A stretch of DNA of 64,000 nt from Pseudomonas sichuanensis (GTDB taxonomy: Bacteria; Pseudomonadota; Gammaproteobacteria; Pseudomonadales; Pseudomonadaceae): assembly GCF_003231305.1 (NCBI RefSeq), contig NZ_QKVM01000032.1, positions 1 to 64,000 of the forward strand, written 5' to 3'. Every line of letters begins with the position of its first letter. The first letter of the stretch is position 1. Positions 43,053 through 51,145 of this stretch are shown in pieces. The notes below the pieces were generated by a model. That model had not been told where the DNA came from. It searched no databases and saw only the letters and a list, made by a program, of their open reading frames with translations. A program made the translations under genes and the position numbers.

Positions 43053-44336
43053 TCAGAAGCCCAGGCGGTCACGCAGGCTGTAGTACCAGGCGCCGAGGGC
43101 GCTGAACGGTACACGCAGCATCTGGCCACCCGGGAACGGGTAGTGCGGCAGGCCGGCGAACGCGTCGAAGCGCTCTGCCTGGCCGCGCAGGGCCTCGGCC
43201 AGCACCTTGCCCGCCAGGTGGGTGTAGGTCACGCCGTGGCCCGAGCAGCCTTGCGAGTAGTAGATGTTGTCGCCAATGCGACCCACCTGCGGCAGGCGCG
43301 ACAGGGTCAGCAGGAAGTTGCCGGTCCAGGCGAAGTCGATCTTCACGTCTTTGAGCTGCGGGAAGGCCTTGAGCATTTTCGGGCGGATGATCGCCTCGAT
43401 GTTGGCCGGGTCGCGCGCGCCGTACACCACGCCGCCGCCGAAGATCAGGCGCTTGTCGCCGGTCAGGCGATAGTAGTCGAGCAGGTAGTTGCAGTCCTCG
43501 ACGCAGTAGTCCTGCGGCAGCAGGGTGCGGGCCAGTTCCTCGCCCAACGGCTCGGTGGTGATCACCTGGGTGCCGCACGGCATGGACTTGGCGGCCAGTT
43601 CCGGCACCAGGTTGCCCAGGTAGGCGTTGCCGGCGACGATGATGAACTTGGCGCGGACCTTGCCCTGCGGGGTGTGCACCACCGGGTTGGCGCCACGCTC
43701 GATGCGGATGGCCGGGGTCTGCTCATAGATGATACCGCCCAGCGACTCGACTGCCGCGGCTTCGCCCAGGGCCAGGTTGAGCGGGTGGATATGGCCGCCG
43801 CTCATGTCGAGCATGCCGCCGACATAGCTGTCGCAGGCGACCACTTCACGGATGCGCTTCTGGTCCATCAGCTCCAGCTGGGTGTGGCCGAAGCGTTCCC
43901 ACAGGCGCTTTTGCGATTCCAGGTGGCCCATCTGCTTGCTGGTCAGCGCGGCGAACACGCCGCCGTCCTTCAGGTCGCACTGGATGTTGTACTTGGCCAC
44001 GCGCTCACGGATGATGCGCCCGCCCTCGAAGGCCATCTTGCCCAGCAGTTGTGCTTCTTTAGGGCCGACGGTGCGTTCGATCACGTCGATGTCGCGGCTG
44101 TAGCTGTTGACGATCTGGCCGCCGTTGCGGCCCGAAGCGCCGAAACCGACCTTGGCGGCCTCGACGATGCTCACCTTGAAGCCGTTCTCCAGCAGGAACA
44201 AGGCGCTGGACAGGCCGGTGTAGCCGGCACCGATGATGCACACATCGGTTTCCACCTCACCCTGCAGCGCCGGACGTGGCGGCACCGGGTTAGCCGAGGC
44301 GGCGTAGTAGGACTGGGGGTAGGGGGTAGTGGCCAT
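43053..44336 (-). CDS. puuB: Gamma-glutamylputrescine oxidoreductase
   Basis: This 427-residue DAO-family flavoprotein has the FAD site DVCIIGAGYTGLSSALFLLENG, the signature ASGRNGGQIVNSYSRDID and the C-terminal YYSQGCSGHGVTYTHLAGKVLAEAL, and fits PuuB/OrdL well. It would oxidise gamma-glutamylputrescine to gamma-glutamyl-aminobutyraldehyde. It stands alone, with an AT-rich upstream region (44340-44500) leading towards the tRNA promoter. Compare the paralogue at 37204-38493. Confidence 0.92.
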   Translation of the reverse strand: MATTPYPQSYYAASANPVPPRPALQGEVETDVCIIGAGYTGLSSALFLLENGFKVSIVEAAKVGFGASGRNGGQIVNSYSRDIDVIERTVGPKEAQLLGKMAFEGGRIIRERVAKYNIQCDLKDGGVFAALTSKQMGHLESQKRLWERFGHTQLELMDQKRIREVVACDSYVGGMLDMSGGHIHPLNLALGEAAAVESLGGIIYEQTPAIRIERGANPVVHTPQGKVRAKFIIVAGNAYLGNLVPELAAKSMPCGTQVITTEPLGEELARTLLPQDYCVEDCNYLLDYYRLTGDKRLIFGGGVVYGARDPANIEAIIRPKMLKAFPQLKDVKIDFAWTGNFLLTLSRLPQVGRIGDNIYYSQGCSGHGVTYTHLAGKVLAEALRGQAERFDAFAGLPHYPFPGGQMLRVPFSALGAWYYSLRDRLGF

Positions 44337-44496
44337 GCTCGAGGAACCTCGTGTTTTATATTTTTAACGAATGTACCGATGCTATCAATAATAATAAACA
44401 CCCGCTAGTCGTCCGGTGAAAATCCTTTACGCCGACCCTGCCGCTATCCTTTTTTAAATATTTTTAAGATTCAGTGGCTTAGCGTGAAAAAAAGCG

Positions 44497-44524
44497 TTGA
44501 CAGCGTTTTTGTAACGGGTAGAAT
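44497..44524 (+). promoter_or_regulatory. Sigma-70 promoter of tRNA-Val gene 1
   Basis: TTGACA (44497-44502) and TAGAAT (44519-44524) are separated by 16 bases. The tRNA starts 15 bases after the -10 box. Confidence 0.8.
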
Positions 44525-44538
44525 GCGCCCCACACGAC

Positions 44539-44615
44539 AGGCACATAGCTCAGTTGGTTAGAGCACCACCTTGACATGGTGGGGGTCGTTGGTTCGAGTC
44601 CAATTGTGCCTACCA
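44539..44615 (+). tRNA. tRNA-Val(GAC), copy 1
   Basis: A 77-nucleotide cloverleaf is visible: acceptor AGGCACA paired with TGTGCCT, D stem GCTC/GAGC, anticodon stem CCACC/GGTGG with loop TTGACAT (anticodon GAC), T loop TTCGAGT and an encoded CCA end. It is identical to the copy at 50879, including the flanks. Confidence 0.97.
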
Positions 44616-44643
44616 AACAAAAGCCCCGGGTAACCGGGCATCG

Positions 44644-44675
44644 AAAAGGGCGATCCGCAAGGGTCGCCCTTTTTG
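44644..44675 (+). terminator. Rho-independent terminator after tRNA-Val 1
   Basis: AAAGGGCGA and TCGCCCTTT form the stem, followed by a short T run. A smaller CCCGG/CCGGG hairpin precedes it. Confidence 0.85.
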
Positions 44676-44740
44676 TTTGCGCAAGATTCCTGTCTCGGCA
44701 CTTCGGCACGGGAGCGGCGGCTCCCGCGCCAGCCCCGCCG

Positions 44741-45646
44741 CTAACCCCTGCTGCCTTTGCCGCCAGGCACATGCAGATAGGCCATCACGCTCTCGGTCAG
44801 CTCGGTGGCCAGTTTCACCGCTTCCTTATTACGTGCCATGACGCCGGCCACCAGCCCTTCGATCAACGCCAGCACGGCGATGTTGGAACTGGTAAGCACC
44901 GGATGGTCGGCGGGCGCGAACAGCACATGGTGGGCAATGGCGGTCAGCGGCGAGGCCGGTGAGTCGGTGATTGCCAGTACCGTGGCGTTGCGCTCGCGGG
45001 CATAGCGCGACAGTTGCAGCGTGTCCTGGGAATAGCGCGGCAGGGCGATCGCCAGCAGCACGTCCTGCTCGTCGATCACCGCCAGCCTGTAGGCTGCGTT
45101 CTCGTTGCCACCTTCCATGCTGATGGCCAGGGCGTCGTTGCAGAACGGCACCAGCGTCGAGGCTGCCAGGCTGGCCAGGTAGGCGCTGTTGCCAAACCCC
45201 AGCACATAGACCTTGCGTGCCGCGAGCAGGCGCTTGACGAAGGTTTCGAAGGTGTCGGCCTGGTTGTTGCTGGCGGTCGTCGCCAGGTTGCTGCTGGCGC
45301 TCTGGATCTGCTCGTGCAGGCCAAAGTCGCCATCGGGGCGTTGGGCCAGCTCGTTGCGCAGCTTGTCCACCGGCGAAACCATCTGCTGCAGGGTCGTCAC
45401 CAGCTCTGCTTTCATGCCGCTGTAGCCGCCCAGGTCCAGGGCCTTGGCCAGGCGATTGACCGCCGCCGGCGAGGTCGCGGTGGCCTGGGCCATCTCTTCG
45501 ATGGTCAGGGTCGCGGCCTTCAAGGGGTGACGCAGGATATAGTCGGCGACCTTGCGCAGCGAAGGCGGCAGCTCGGCCAGGCTTTGCGACAGTTTGCGCA
45601 TGACCGGCGAGGCATACACGGTGGTGTTCTTCGTATGGCTCGGCAT
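44741..45646 (-). CDS. MurR/RpiR-family regulator
   Basis: This 301-residue protein has an RpiR-type helix-turn-helix (residues about 20-85, LPPSLRKVADYILRHPLKAATLTIEEMAQATATSPAAVNRLAKALDLGGYSGMK) and a C-terminal SIS domain (KVYVLGFGNSAYLASLAASTLVPF, DVLLAIALPRYSQDTLQLSRYA). SIS domains usually bind sugar phosphates, but several family members next to amino acid transporters sense other metabolites. It lies downstream of the ABC operon on the same strand, and a palindrome at 49901-49923 could be its site. Confidence 0.9.
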   Translation of the reverse strand: MPSHTKNTTVYASPVMRKLSQSLAELPPSLRKVADYILRHPLKAATLTIEEMAQATATSPAAVNRLAKALDLGGYSGMKAELVTTLQQMVSPVDKLRNELAQRPDGDFGLHEQIQSASSNLATTASNNQADTFETFVKRLLAARKVYVLGFGNSAYLASLAASTLVPFCNDALAISMEGGNENAAYRLAVIDEQDVLLAIALPRYSQDTLQLSRYARERNATVLAITDSPASPLTAIAHHVLFAPADHPVLTSSNIAVLALIEGLVAGVMARNKEAVKLATELTESVMAYLHVPGGKGSRG

Positions 45647-45728
45647 CCGGCGCGAAGCTCCCTGAAAATTTGGGCCGTAGTGTATCCCAAGGCGCCCCGC
45701 GGCGGACGGCCGCAGAGCGCCGGGGGGC

Positions 45729-46493
45729 TTACTTGAGGCTGCCCGCAAGGAACTGGCGCAGGCGCTCGGACTGCGGCCGTGCCAGCACTTCGCGCGGCGC
45801 GCCGCGTTCTTCGGCAACGCCCTGGTGGAGGAACAGCAACTGGTTCGACACCTCGCGGGCAAAGCCCATCTCGTGGGTGACCACGACCATGGTGCGGCCT
45901 TCCTGGGCCAGGTCCTGCATCACCTTGAGCACTTCGCCGACCAGCTCCGGATCGAGCGCCGACGTGGGTTCGTCGAACAGCATCACCTCGGGCTCCATGG
46001 CCAGTGCCCGGGCGATTGCCACCCGTTGTTGTTCGCCACCGGACATGTGCGCCGGGTAAGCGTCGCGCCGGTGGCTGACGCCCACCTTGTTCAGGTAATG
46101 CTCGGCCTTTTCGCGTGCCTCCTTGCGGTTGATGCCCAGCACCTGCACCGGCGCCTCCATCACGTTGTCCAGTGCGCTCATGTGCGACCACAGGTTGAAA
46201 TGCTGGAAGACCATGCTCAGCCGTGAACGCAGGCGCTGCAATTGCCGCGGATCGGCCGTCCGCAAACCGCCACGCGGGCATTCGCGCAACTTGAGTTGCT
46301 CGCCGTTGACCACGATCTGCCCGGCATTGGGTTGTTCGAGCAGGTTGATGCAGCGCAGGAAGGTACTCTTGCCCGAGCCACTGGAGCCAATGATGCTGAT
46401 CACGTCGCCGGCGTTGGCCGCAAGCGACACGCCCTTGAGCACCTGGTGGCTGCCGTAGCTTTTATGCAGGTCCTGGATGTGCAGTTTGTTCAT
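45729..46493 (-). CDS. Polar amino acid ABC transporter, ATPase (HisP-like)
   Basis: This 254-residue ATPase has Walker A GSSGSGKST near residue 36, the signature MSGGEQQRVAIARAL and Walker B VMLFDEPTSALDPE, with the insertion KLRECPRGGLRTADPRQLQRLRSRLSMVFQHFNLW typical of HisP/AotP. It powers uptake together with the two permeases and the binding protein of the same operon. The deacylase gene interposes between it and the permease genes. Confidence 0.94.
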   Translation of the reverse strand: MNKLHIQDLHKSYGSHQVLKGVSLAANAGDVISIIGSSGSGKSTFLRCINLLEQPNAGQIVVNGEQLKLRECPRGGLRTADPRQLQRLRSRLSMVFQHFNLWSHMSALDNVMEAPVQVLGINRKEAREKAEHYLNKVGVSHRRDAYPAHMSGGEQQRVAIARALAMEPEVMLFDEPTSALDPELVGEVLKVMQDLAQEGRTMVVVTHEMGFAREVSNQLLFLHQGVAEERGAPREVLARPQSERLRQFLAGSLK

Positions 46494-46512
46494 CGGTCGG
46501 TACTCGTAGGTA

Positions 46513-47625
46513 TCAGTCGCTGAGCAAGCGACCCTGGCGGATGGGGGTACTGCCGGCGACCTTGGCCAGCCACAAGCCCGGCTGGGCAAAGCGCAGGCGT
46601 TCGCGGGCGTAGAGAATGCCGTCGGTGGTGGCCCGGACCACGCTGTGGCGGTCACTGAGCGGGTCGATCACTTCGAACAGCGGGTCGCCGACCCGCACCT
46701 GGGCCCCCAGGGCTTGCAGGTAGCTGACCACGCCGGGGTGCTCGGCGTAGGCGTACTGGGCGCCAGCGAATGGCGTGGCCTGGCAGCCAAGCGTCGGTGC
46801 GCTTGGCCAGTGGCCGCTGATCAAGCCTTGCTCGGCCAGGTAGCCGAGGATCTGCTCGGCGCTGGCCTGGCACTGCTCGCGGCCGGTGTCGGCCATGCCG
46901 CGTAGCTCGATGGTGGTGGCCACGCAGGCCAGGGGGATCTCGGCCTGGGGGAAGTGCGTGCGCAGTTGCAACCACGGCGCCGCGCAGGCTTCATCGAACG
47001 CGTCGCCGCCGGCACCCTCGGCCAGCAGCACCGCTTCGGCGCCCAGGCGCGCGGCCAGCGAACGCAGCTGCGGCCAGTGCTGTGGCATTGCGTAGAGCAG
47101 CATCACCGATTCGAAATCGCAGTGCAGGTCCAGCACCAGGTCGGCGTCGCAGGCATGGCGCAAGAGCAGGCGACGCAAGCCGTCCAGCTCCGACTGCGGC
47201 GGTGGCAGGGCATCGATGAGCTCGACCATGGCTTGGCGAACCGTTGCCACGTTGCTGGCCTCGTCGTCGCCCAGGCGACCTTCCAGGCGGGTGGCCAGCG
47301 CCTGGGTCAGTGCCGGGAAGTCGCGGTTGAAATTCTTGCCGCTGTTGAATTCGAAACGGCCCTGATGAGTGGCCTGGAACATCTGGCCGATGCCGATCGG
47401 ATTGGCCAGGGGCACCAGTTCGATGGTCCCGTTGAGCCGGCCTTGGGCCTCGAGCTCGAGCAGGCGCCGCTTGAGTTCGACGGCAACGCGCATGCCCGGT
47501 AGTTCGTCGGCGTGCAGCGCAGCCTGGATGTAGGCCTTGCGCGGCCCGCTGCCAAAACGCAACACGCGCAGGCTCCGCTGGGTGCCGCAGGCGCTCCAGG
47601 GCAAGGTATGGTCAATGTGCTGCAT
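46513..47625 (-). CDS. AstE/AspA-family zinc deacylase
   Basis: This 370-residue zinc carboxypeptidase-like enzyme belongs to the succinylglutamate desuccinylase/aspartoacylase family. The metal site is seen in AALHADELPGMRVAVELKRRL (H and E) and DLVLDLHCDFESVMLLY (H), with the catalytic region AEIPLACVATTIELRG. The family removes acyl groups from N-acyl amino acids; DoeB of ectoine catabolism is one example. Its place inside an amino acid ABC operon suggests deacylation of an imported N-acyl amino acid. That link is inference. Confidence 0.88.
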   Translation of the reverse strand: MQHIDHTLPWSACGTQRSLRVLRFGSGPRKAYIQAALHADELPGMRVAVELKRRLLELEAQGRLNGTIELVPLANPIGIGQMFQATHQGRFEFNSGKNFNRDFPALTQALATRLEGRLGDDEASNVATVRQAMVELIDALPPPQSELDGLRRLLLRHACDADLVLDLHCDFESVMLLYAMPQHWPQLRSLAARLGAEAVLLAEGAGGDAFDEACAAPWLQLRTHFPQAEIPLACVATTIELRGMADTGREQCQASAEQILGYLAEQGLISGHWPSAPTLGCQATPFAGAQYAYAEHPGVVSYLQALGAQVRVGDPLFEVIDPLSDRHSVVRATTDGILYARERLRFAQPGLWLAKVAGSTPIRQGRLLSD

Positions 47626-47634
47626 GCAGGCTCC

Positions 47635-48333
47635 TTAATGCTTGCGTGGGGCCAGGTAGGCCAGCCAGTGGCGCTCGGCCAGTTTGAACAGGCGCACCAG
47701 CAGGAAGGTCAGGGCAAGGTAGATCAGCCCGGCGGTGATGAACGCCTCGAAGGGCAGGTAGTAGCGCGCGTTGAAGGTTTTTGCAGCGCCCGTGATGTCC
47801 ACCAGGGTGACGATCGAGGCCAGGCTGGTGGTCTGCAGCATCATCAGCACCTCGTTGCTGTACTGCGGCAGGGCCCGGCGCAAGGCCGAGGGCAGCAGGA
47901 TGCGCCGGTACAGGGTCAGGGGTGACATGCCCATGGCGCGGGCCGCTTCCAGCTCGCCGCGCGGGGTTGCCCGCAGGCTGCCGGCCAACAGCTCGGCGCT
48001 GTAGGCGCTGGTGTTGAGGGCGAAGGCCAGGCAGGTGCAGAAGGTCGCGCTGGACAGGTACGGCCACAGCGGGCTTTGGCGCACGGCTTCGAACTGGGCC
48101 AGGCCGTAGTAGATCAGGAACAGCTGCACCAGCATCGGCGTGCCGCGGATCACATAGGTGTAAAGCCAGGCGGGGTAGCGCAGCAGGCACCTGCGCGAAA
48201 CCCGCATGAGCCCCAGGGGGATTGCCAGCGCCAGGCCGCAGGCCAATGAAATCAGCAGAACCTTGAGGGTCAGGGCAATGCCGTTCAGGTACAGCGGCAG
48301 GTTCTGCCAGATCAGCTGGTAGTCGAGCATCAT
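47635..48333 (-). CDS. Polar amino acid ABC transporter, permease (HisM-like)
   Basis: This 232-residue inner-membrane protein has about five membrane segments and the permease signature SAYSAELLAGSLRATPRGELEAARAMGMSPLTLYRRILLPSALRRALP. It pairs with the neighbouring permease. ATGs at 48333 and 48330 are adjacent; the first is reported. Confidence 0.93.
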   Translation of the reverse strand: MMLDYQLIWQNLPLYLNGIALTLKVLLISLACGLALAIPLGLMRVSRRCLLRYPAWLYTYVIRGTPMLVQLFLIYYGLAQFEAVRQSPLWPYLSSATFCTCLAFALNTSAYSAELLAGSLRATPRGELEAARAMGMSPLTLYRRILLPSALRRALPQYSNEVLMMLQTTSLASIVTLVDITGAAKTFNARYYLPFEAFITAGLIYLALTFLLVRLFKLAERHWLAYLAPRKH

Positions 48334-48346
48334 CGCAGCGGCTCCC

Positions 48347-49036
48347 TTACAGCTCGGCGGCTTTGTAGCCGGCCGAGTAACGTTGTCCCACGCCGCGCAG
48401 CAGCACCAGCGACACACTGGTCAGCAGCAGGTACAGCGCCGCCACGGCGAGGAAAAAGGTGAATGGCTGGTGGGTGGCGTCGGCCGCGTTCTTGGCCTTG
48501 AACATCATGTCCTGCAGGCCGATCACCGAGATCAGCGCGGTGGACTTGGTCAGCACCAGCCAGTTGTTGGTGAACCCCGGCAGCGCCAGGCGCACCATCT
48601 GCGGCAGGCTGATCCGCCAGAACACCTGCAGGCCGCTCATGCCATAGGCCGCGCCAGCCTCGGCCTGGCCCTTGGGAATGCCCAGGAAGGCACCGCGGAA
48701 GGTTTCCGACAGGTACGCGCCGAAAATGAAGCCCATGGTGCAGACCCCGGCGATGAAGGGGTTGATGTCGATGTACTGCGAGTAACCCAGGGCCAGCGCC
48801 AGGCGGTTGACCAGGTCCTGGCCGCCGTAGAACACCAGCAGGATCAGCACCAGGTCGGGGATGCCGCGCACCACCGTGGTGTAGACCTCGCCCAGCGCCG
48901 CCAGCCATTTGAGGGGGGACAGCCGGCAGGCGGCGCCGAACAGGCCCAGGCCGATGGCCAGCGCCATGGCCAGCAGGGCCAGTTCGATGCTCAGCCAGGC
49001 ACCCTCGAGAATGCTCGATCCATAGCCGTGAAGCAT
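48347..49036 (-). CDS. Polar amino acid ABC transporter, permease (HisQ-like)
   Basis: This 229-residue inner-membrane protein has the EAA-type loop (GAYLSETFRGAFLGIPKGQAEAGAAYGMSGLQVFWRISLPQMVRLALPG) and five likely membrane segments (LSIELALLAMALAIGLGLFGA first). It lies between the binding-protein gene and the second permease gene, with short gaps on both sides. Confidence 0.93.
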   Translation of the reverse strand: MLHGYGSSILEGAWLSIELALLAMALAIGLGLFGAACRLSPLKWLAALGEVYTTVVRGIPDLVLILLVFYGGQDLVNRLALALGYSQYIDINPFIAGVCTMGFIFGAYLSETFRGAFLGIPKGQAEAGAAYGMSGLQVFWRISLPQMVRLALPGFTNNWLVLTKSTALISVIGLQDMMFKAKNAADATHQPFTFFLAVAALYLLLTSVSLVLLRGVGQRYSAGYKAAEL

Positions 49037-49060
49037 GATGAAAACCCTCGCAAGCCAGCG

Positions 49061-49837
49061 TTACTGGCCGTAGATATCGAACGGGAAGTACTTGCTCTGC
49101 ACCTGCTGGTAGGTGCCGTTGGCGCGGATCGCGGCGATGGCGGCGTTGAGGCGCGCCAGGTTGGCAGTGTCGCCTTTGCGCACGGCGATACCGGCGCCAC
49201 GGCCGAAGTACTGAGGGTCGCTGATGTCCGGCCCGACCAGGGCAAAGCCTTGGCCGGCGGGGGTCTTGATGAAGCTCTCCGCGGTGTTGACGATGTCGGC
49301 GAGGGTGGCATCCAGGCGCCCGGACACCAGGTCGAGGAAGGCTTCGTTCTGCGAGGCATAGCGCACCACTTCGACGCCCGCGGGCTCCAGTTGCTCGGTG
49401 GCGAAACGGTCATAGGTGGAGGCGCGCTGCACACCTACCTTGCGGCCCTTCAGGTCCACGGCAGGTACGGCGAGCTGGCTGCCGGCCTTCATCGCGAACT
49501 TGCCCGGGGTGTGGTAGTAGCGGTCGGTGAAATCGACCGACTTCAGGCGGTCTTCGGTGATCGACATGGACGACAGCACGGCGTCGATCTTGCGCACCTT
49601 CAGCGACGGAATCATCCCGTCAAACTCCTGGATCACCCACTGGCACTTGACCTGCATCTGCGCGCACAGGGCATTGCCGATGTCGTAGTCGAAGCCGGCA
49701 AGTTCGCCTTCGGGTGTGCGGTAGGAGAAGGGCGGGTAGGCCGCCTCGATACCGATCCGCAGGCTTGCTTCATCGGCGTGGGCGAGGGCGCTGCAGGCAC
49801 AGAGGGCCAGTGCGCCGAGAAGTCCGGTCTTGTTCAT
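49061..49837 (-). CDS. Polar amino acid ABC transporter, periplasmic binding protein
   Basis: This 258-residue protein has a signal peptide (MNKTGLLGALALCACSALAHA) and the SBP family 3 domain (LRIGIEAAYPPFSYRTPEGELAGFDYDIGNALCAQMQVKCQWV). It resembles lysine/arginine/ornithine, histidine and opine binding proteins; the ligand cannot be read. It is the first gene of the operon, with a palindrome 64-86 bases upstream. Confidence 0.93.
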   Translation of the reverse strand: MNKTGLLGALALCACSALAHADEASLRIGIEAAYPPFSYRTPEGELAGFDYDIGNALCAQMQVKCQWVIQEFDGMIPSLKVRKIDAVLSSMSITEDRLKSVDFTDRYYHTPGKFAMKAGSQLAVPAVDLKGRKVGVQRASTYDRFATEQLEPAGVEVVRYASQNEAFLDLVSGRLDATLADIVNTAESFIKTPAGQGFALVGPDISDPQYFGRGAGIAVRKGDTANLARLNAAIAAIRANGTYQQVQSKYFPFDIYGQ

Positions 49838-49900
49838 TTTATCGACTCCGGTGGGTGGGCAATGCCGCCCGGCGCTGCATGGGCGAGGGGGCGGCGGAAC

Positions 49901-49923
49901 TGAAATTGACACAATTAATTTCA
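49901..49923. promoter_or_regulatory. Palindrome upstream of the ABC operon, possible RpiR operator
   Basis: TGAAATT (49901-49907) and AATTTCA (49917-49923) are inverted around nine bases, in an AT-rich stretch just upstream of the binding-protein gene. RpiR-family sites such as those of HexR have similar AT-rich inverted half-sites. The rest of 49838-50188 shows direct repeats TGTATC near 50018 and GGATAC near 50080 of unknown meaning. Confidence 0.45.
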
Positions 49924-50188
49924 CAAATCAATACGGTGAAAATAAACATGTCAAAAAAGGCGATGCCCGGTTCACCCTGGCGGCCGAGCGGGCGCCGGCA
50001 ACCACTCCGACCCGAGGATGTATCTCTTTGTATCCGCCCCCGGCCTTTGCAATCTCGCTTACAAATACCGCTGCCGATGGATACGCCCCGGATACACGCC
50101 TGGGGCCAAATGCGTCAGCCCGAACGAAAAGCCTGTCGGCGATGTTCCGGGCCCTCATGGCACAACCCAACCGCTATCGGAGCAACAT

Positions 50189-50641
50189 ATGTCCAACACC
50201 AAGACTCGTATCGGCCTGCTCACCATCGCCCTGGTGGGCGGCATCAATCTCACCACCTCGGCCTTCGCTGTGGAGGCGTTGCCCCAGGGCTACCAGGTAG
50301 CCGCTGCCGGCAAGACCGCGGAAGGCAAGTGTGGCGAGGGTAAATGCGGCGCGGGCGCAGCCCAGGCCAAGGGCGCCCAGACGGAAGGCAAGTGCGGTGA
50401 AGGCAAGTGCGGCGATGCTTCCTTCGCCCGCACCGACACCGACCACGATGGCCGCGTCTCGCGCGCCGAACTGCTGGCGGTGGCGCCCAAGGCCAATGCC
50501 GAGTTCGACGCCATCGACGCCAACCACGACGGCTACCTGTCGGAAGGCGAGGTGTACCAGTTCCGCAAGGGCCAGTTCGACGCCAATGGCAAGCCATTCC
50601 CGGCCGACCTGTACAGCAAGCTGAGCCAGGCCAAGAACTGA
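50189..50641 (+). CDS. HvfA-like EGKCG-repeat protein with EF-hands
   Basis: This 150-residue exported protein has a signal peptide (cleavage likely after residue 27, AFA). It carries four EGKCG motifs (45-49, 50-54, 66-70, 71-75) and two canonical EF-hand loops (DTDHDGRVSRAE at about 83-94 and DANHDGYLSEGE at about 110-121). EGKCG motifs are the hallmark of HvfA-type precursors, whose cysteines are turned into oxazolone/thioamide copper-binding groups by an MNIO (DUF692) enzyme and its partner. No MNIO, partner or DoxX gene is adjacent; tRNA-Val follows. So it is either an orphan precursor served from elsewhere or an unmodified metal-binding protein. The start at 50189 follows CGGAGCAAC. Confidence 0.75.
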   Translation: MSNTKTRIGLLTIALVGGINLTTSAFAVEALPQGYQVAAAGKTAEGKCGEGKCGAGAAQAKGAQTEGKCGEGKCGDASFARTDTDHDGRVSRAELLAVAPKANAEFDAIDANHDGYLSEGEVYQFRKGQFDANGKPFPADLYSKLSQAKN

Positions 50642-50835
50642 ACCTCGGTAATGCCCAAGCGCGGCGCCGGGCACCTGGCCCGGCCAAGCTCTTCGCTCGG
50701 TTTTTCCGATGCGCCGATCATGGAGCGCTTGAGTTTCGACCGGGCAATGGTCAGCGGTCGGTTGGCGTGGGCCGCGGGTGTTGCCGGCCGCTCTGGCTTG
50801 TTTCGCAAAGTTTTTGATTTTTTTGAAAAAAACGC

Positions 50836-50864
50836 TTTACAGGTAGGTCTTCGATCACTAATAT
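50836..50864 (+). promoter_or_regulatory. Sigma-70 promoter of tRNA-Val gene 2
   Basis: TTTACA (50836-50841) and TAATAT (50859-50864) are 17 bases apart, 14 bases before the tRNA. It differs from the promoter of copy 1 although the leader after it is identical. Confidence 0.75.
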
Positions 50865-50878
50865 GCGCCCCACACGAC

Positions 50879-50955
50879 AGGCACATAGCTCAGTTGGTTA
50901 GAGCACCACCTTGACATGGTGGGGGTCGTTGGTTCGAGTCCAATTGTGCCTACCA
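50879..50955 (+). tRNA. tRNA-Val(GAC), copy 2
   Basis: The 77 bases are identical to copy 1 at 44539-44615. Identity extends over 99 bases (50863-50961 against 44523-44621), that is, into leader and trailer. Confidence 0.97.
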
Positions 50956-50983
50956 AACAAAGTCCCGGTTTACCGGGCATCAA

Positions 50984-51017
50984 GAAAGGCGACCCGCAAG
51001 GGTCGCCTTTTTTGTTT
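50984..51017 (+). terminator. Rho-independent terminator after tRNA-Val 2
   Basis: Perfect 11-base arms AAAGGCGACCC and GGGTCGCCTTT surround GCAA and are followed by T residues. Confidence 0.9.
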
Positions 51018-51084
51018 TGGCCATCTGCCATGGCTTCCTTGGGCATCCGACCCAGGCGCGCGGAAAAATATCTGACATGGAAAT

Positions 51085-51112
51085 TTGACAAGGCCCCGTC
51101 CTTGGCTATTTT
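51085..51112 (+). promoter_or_regulatory. Candidate promoter of the fatty-acid modification cluster
   Basis: TTGACA (51085-51090) and TATTTT (51107-51112) are 16 bases apart, 33 bases before the first start codon of the cluster. The surrounding bases are AT-rich. Confidence 0.55.
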
Positions 51113-51145
51113 CAGCCGAGCGCCTGAATATCAAGGAAGATAAAA

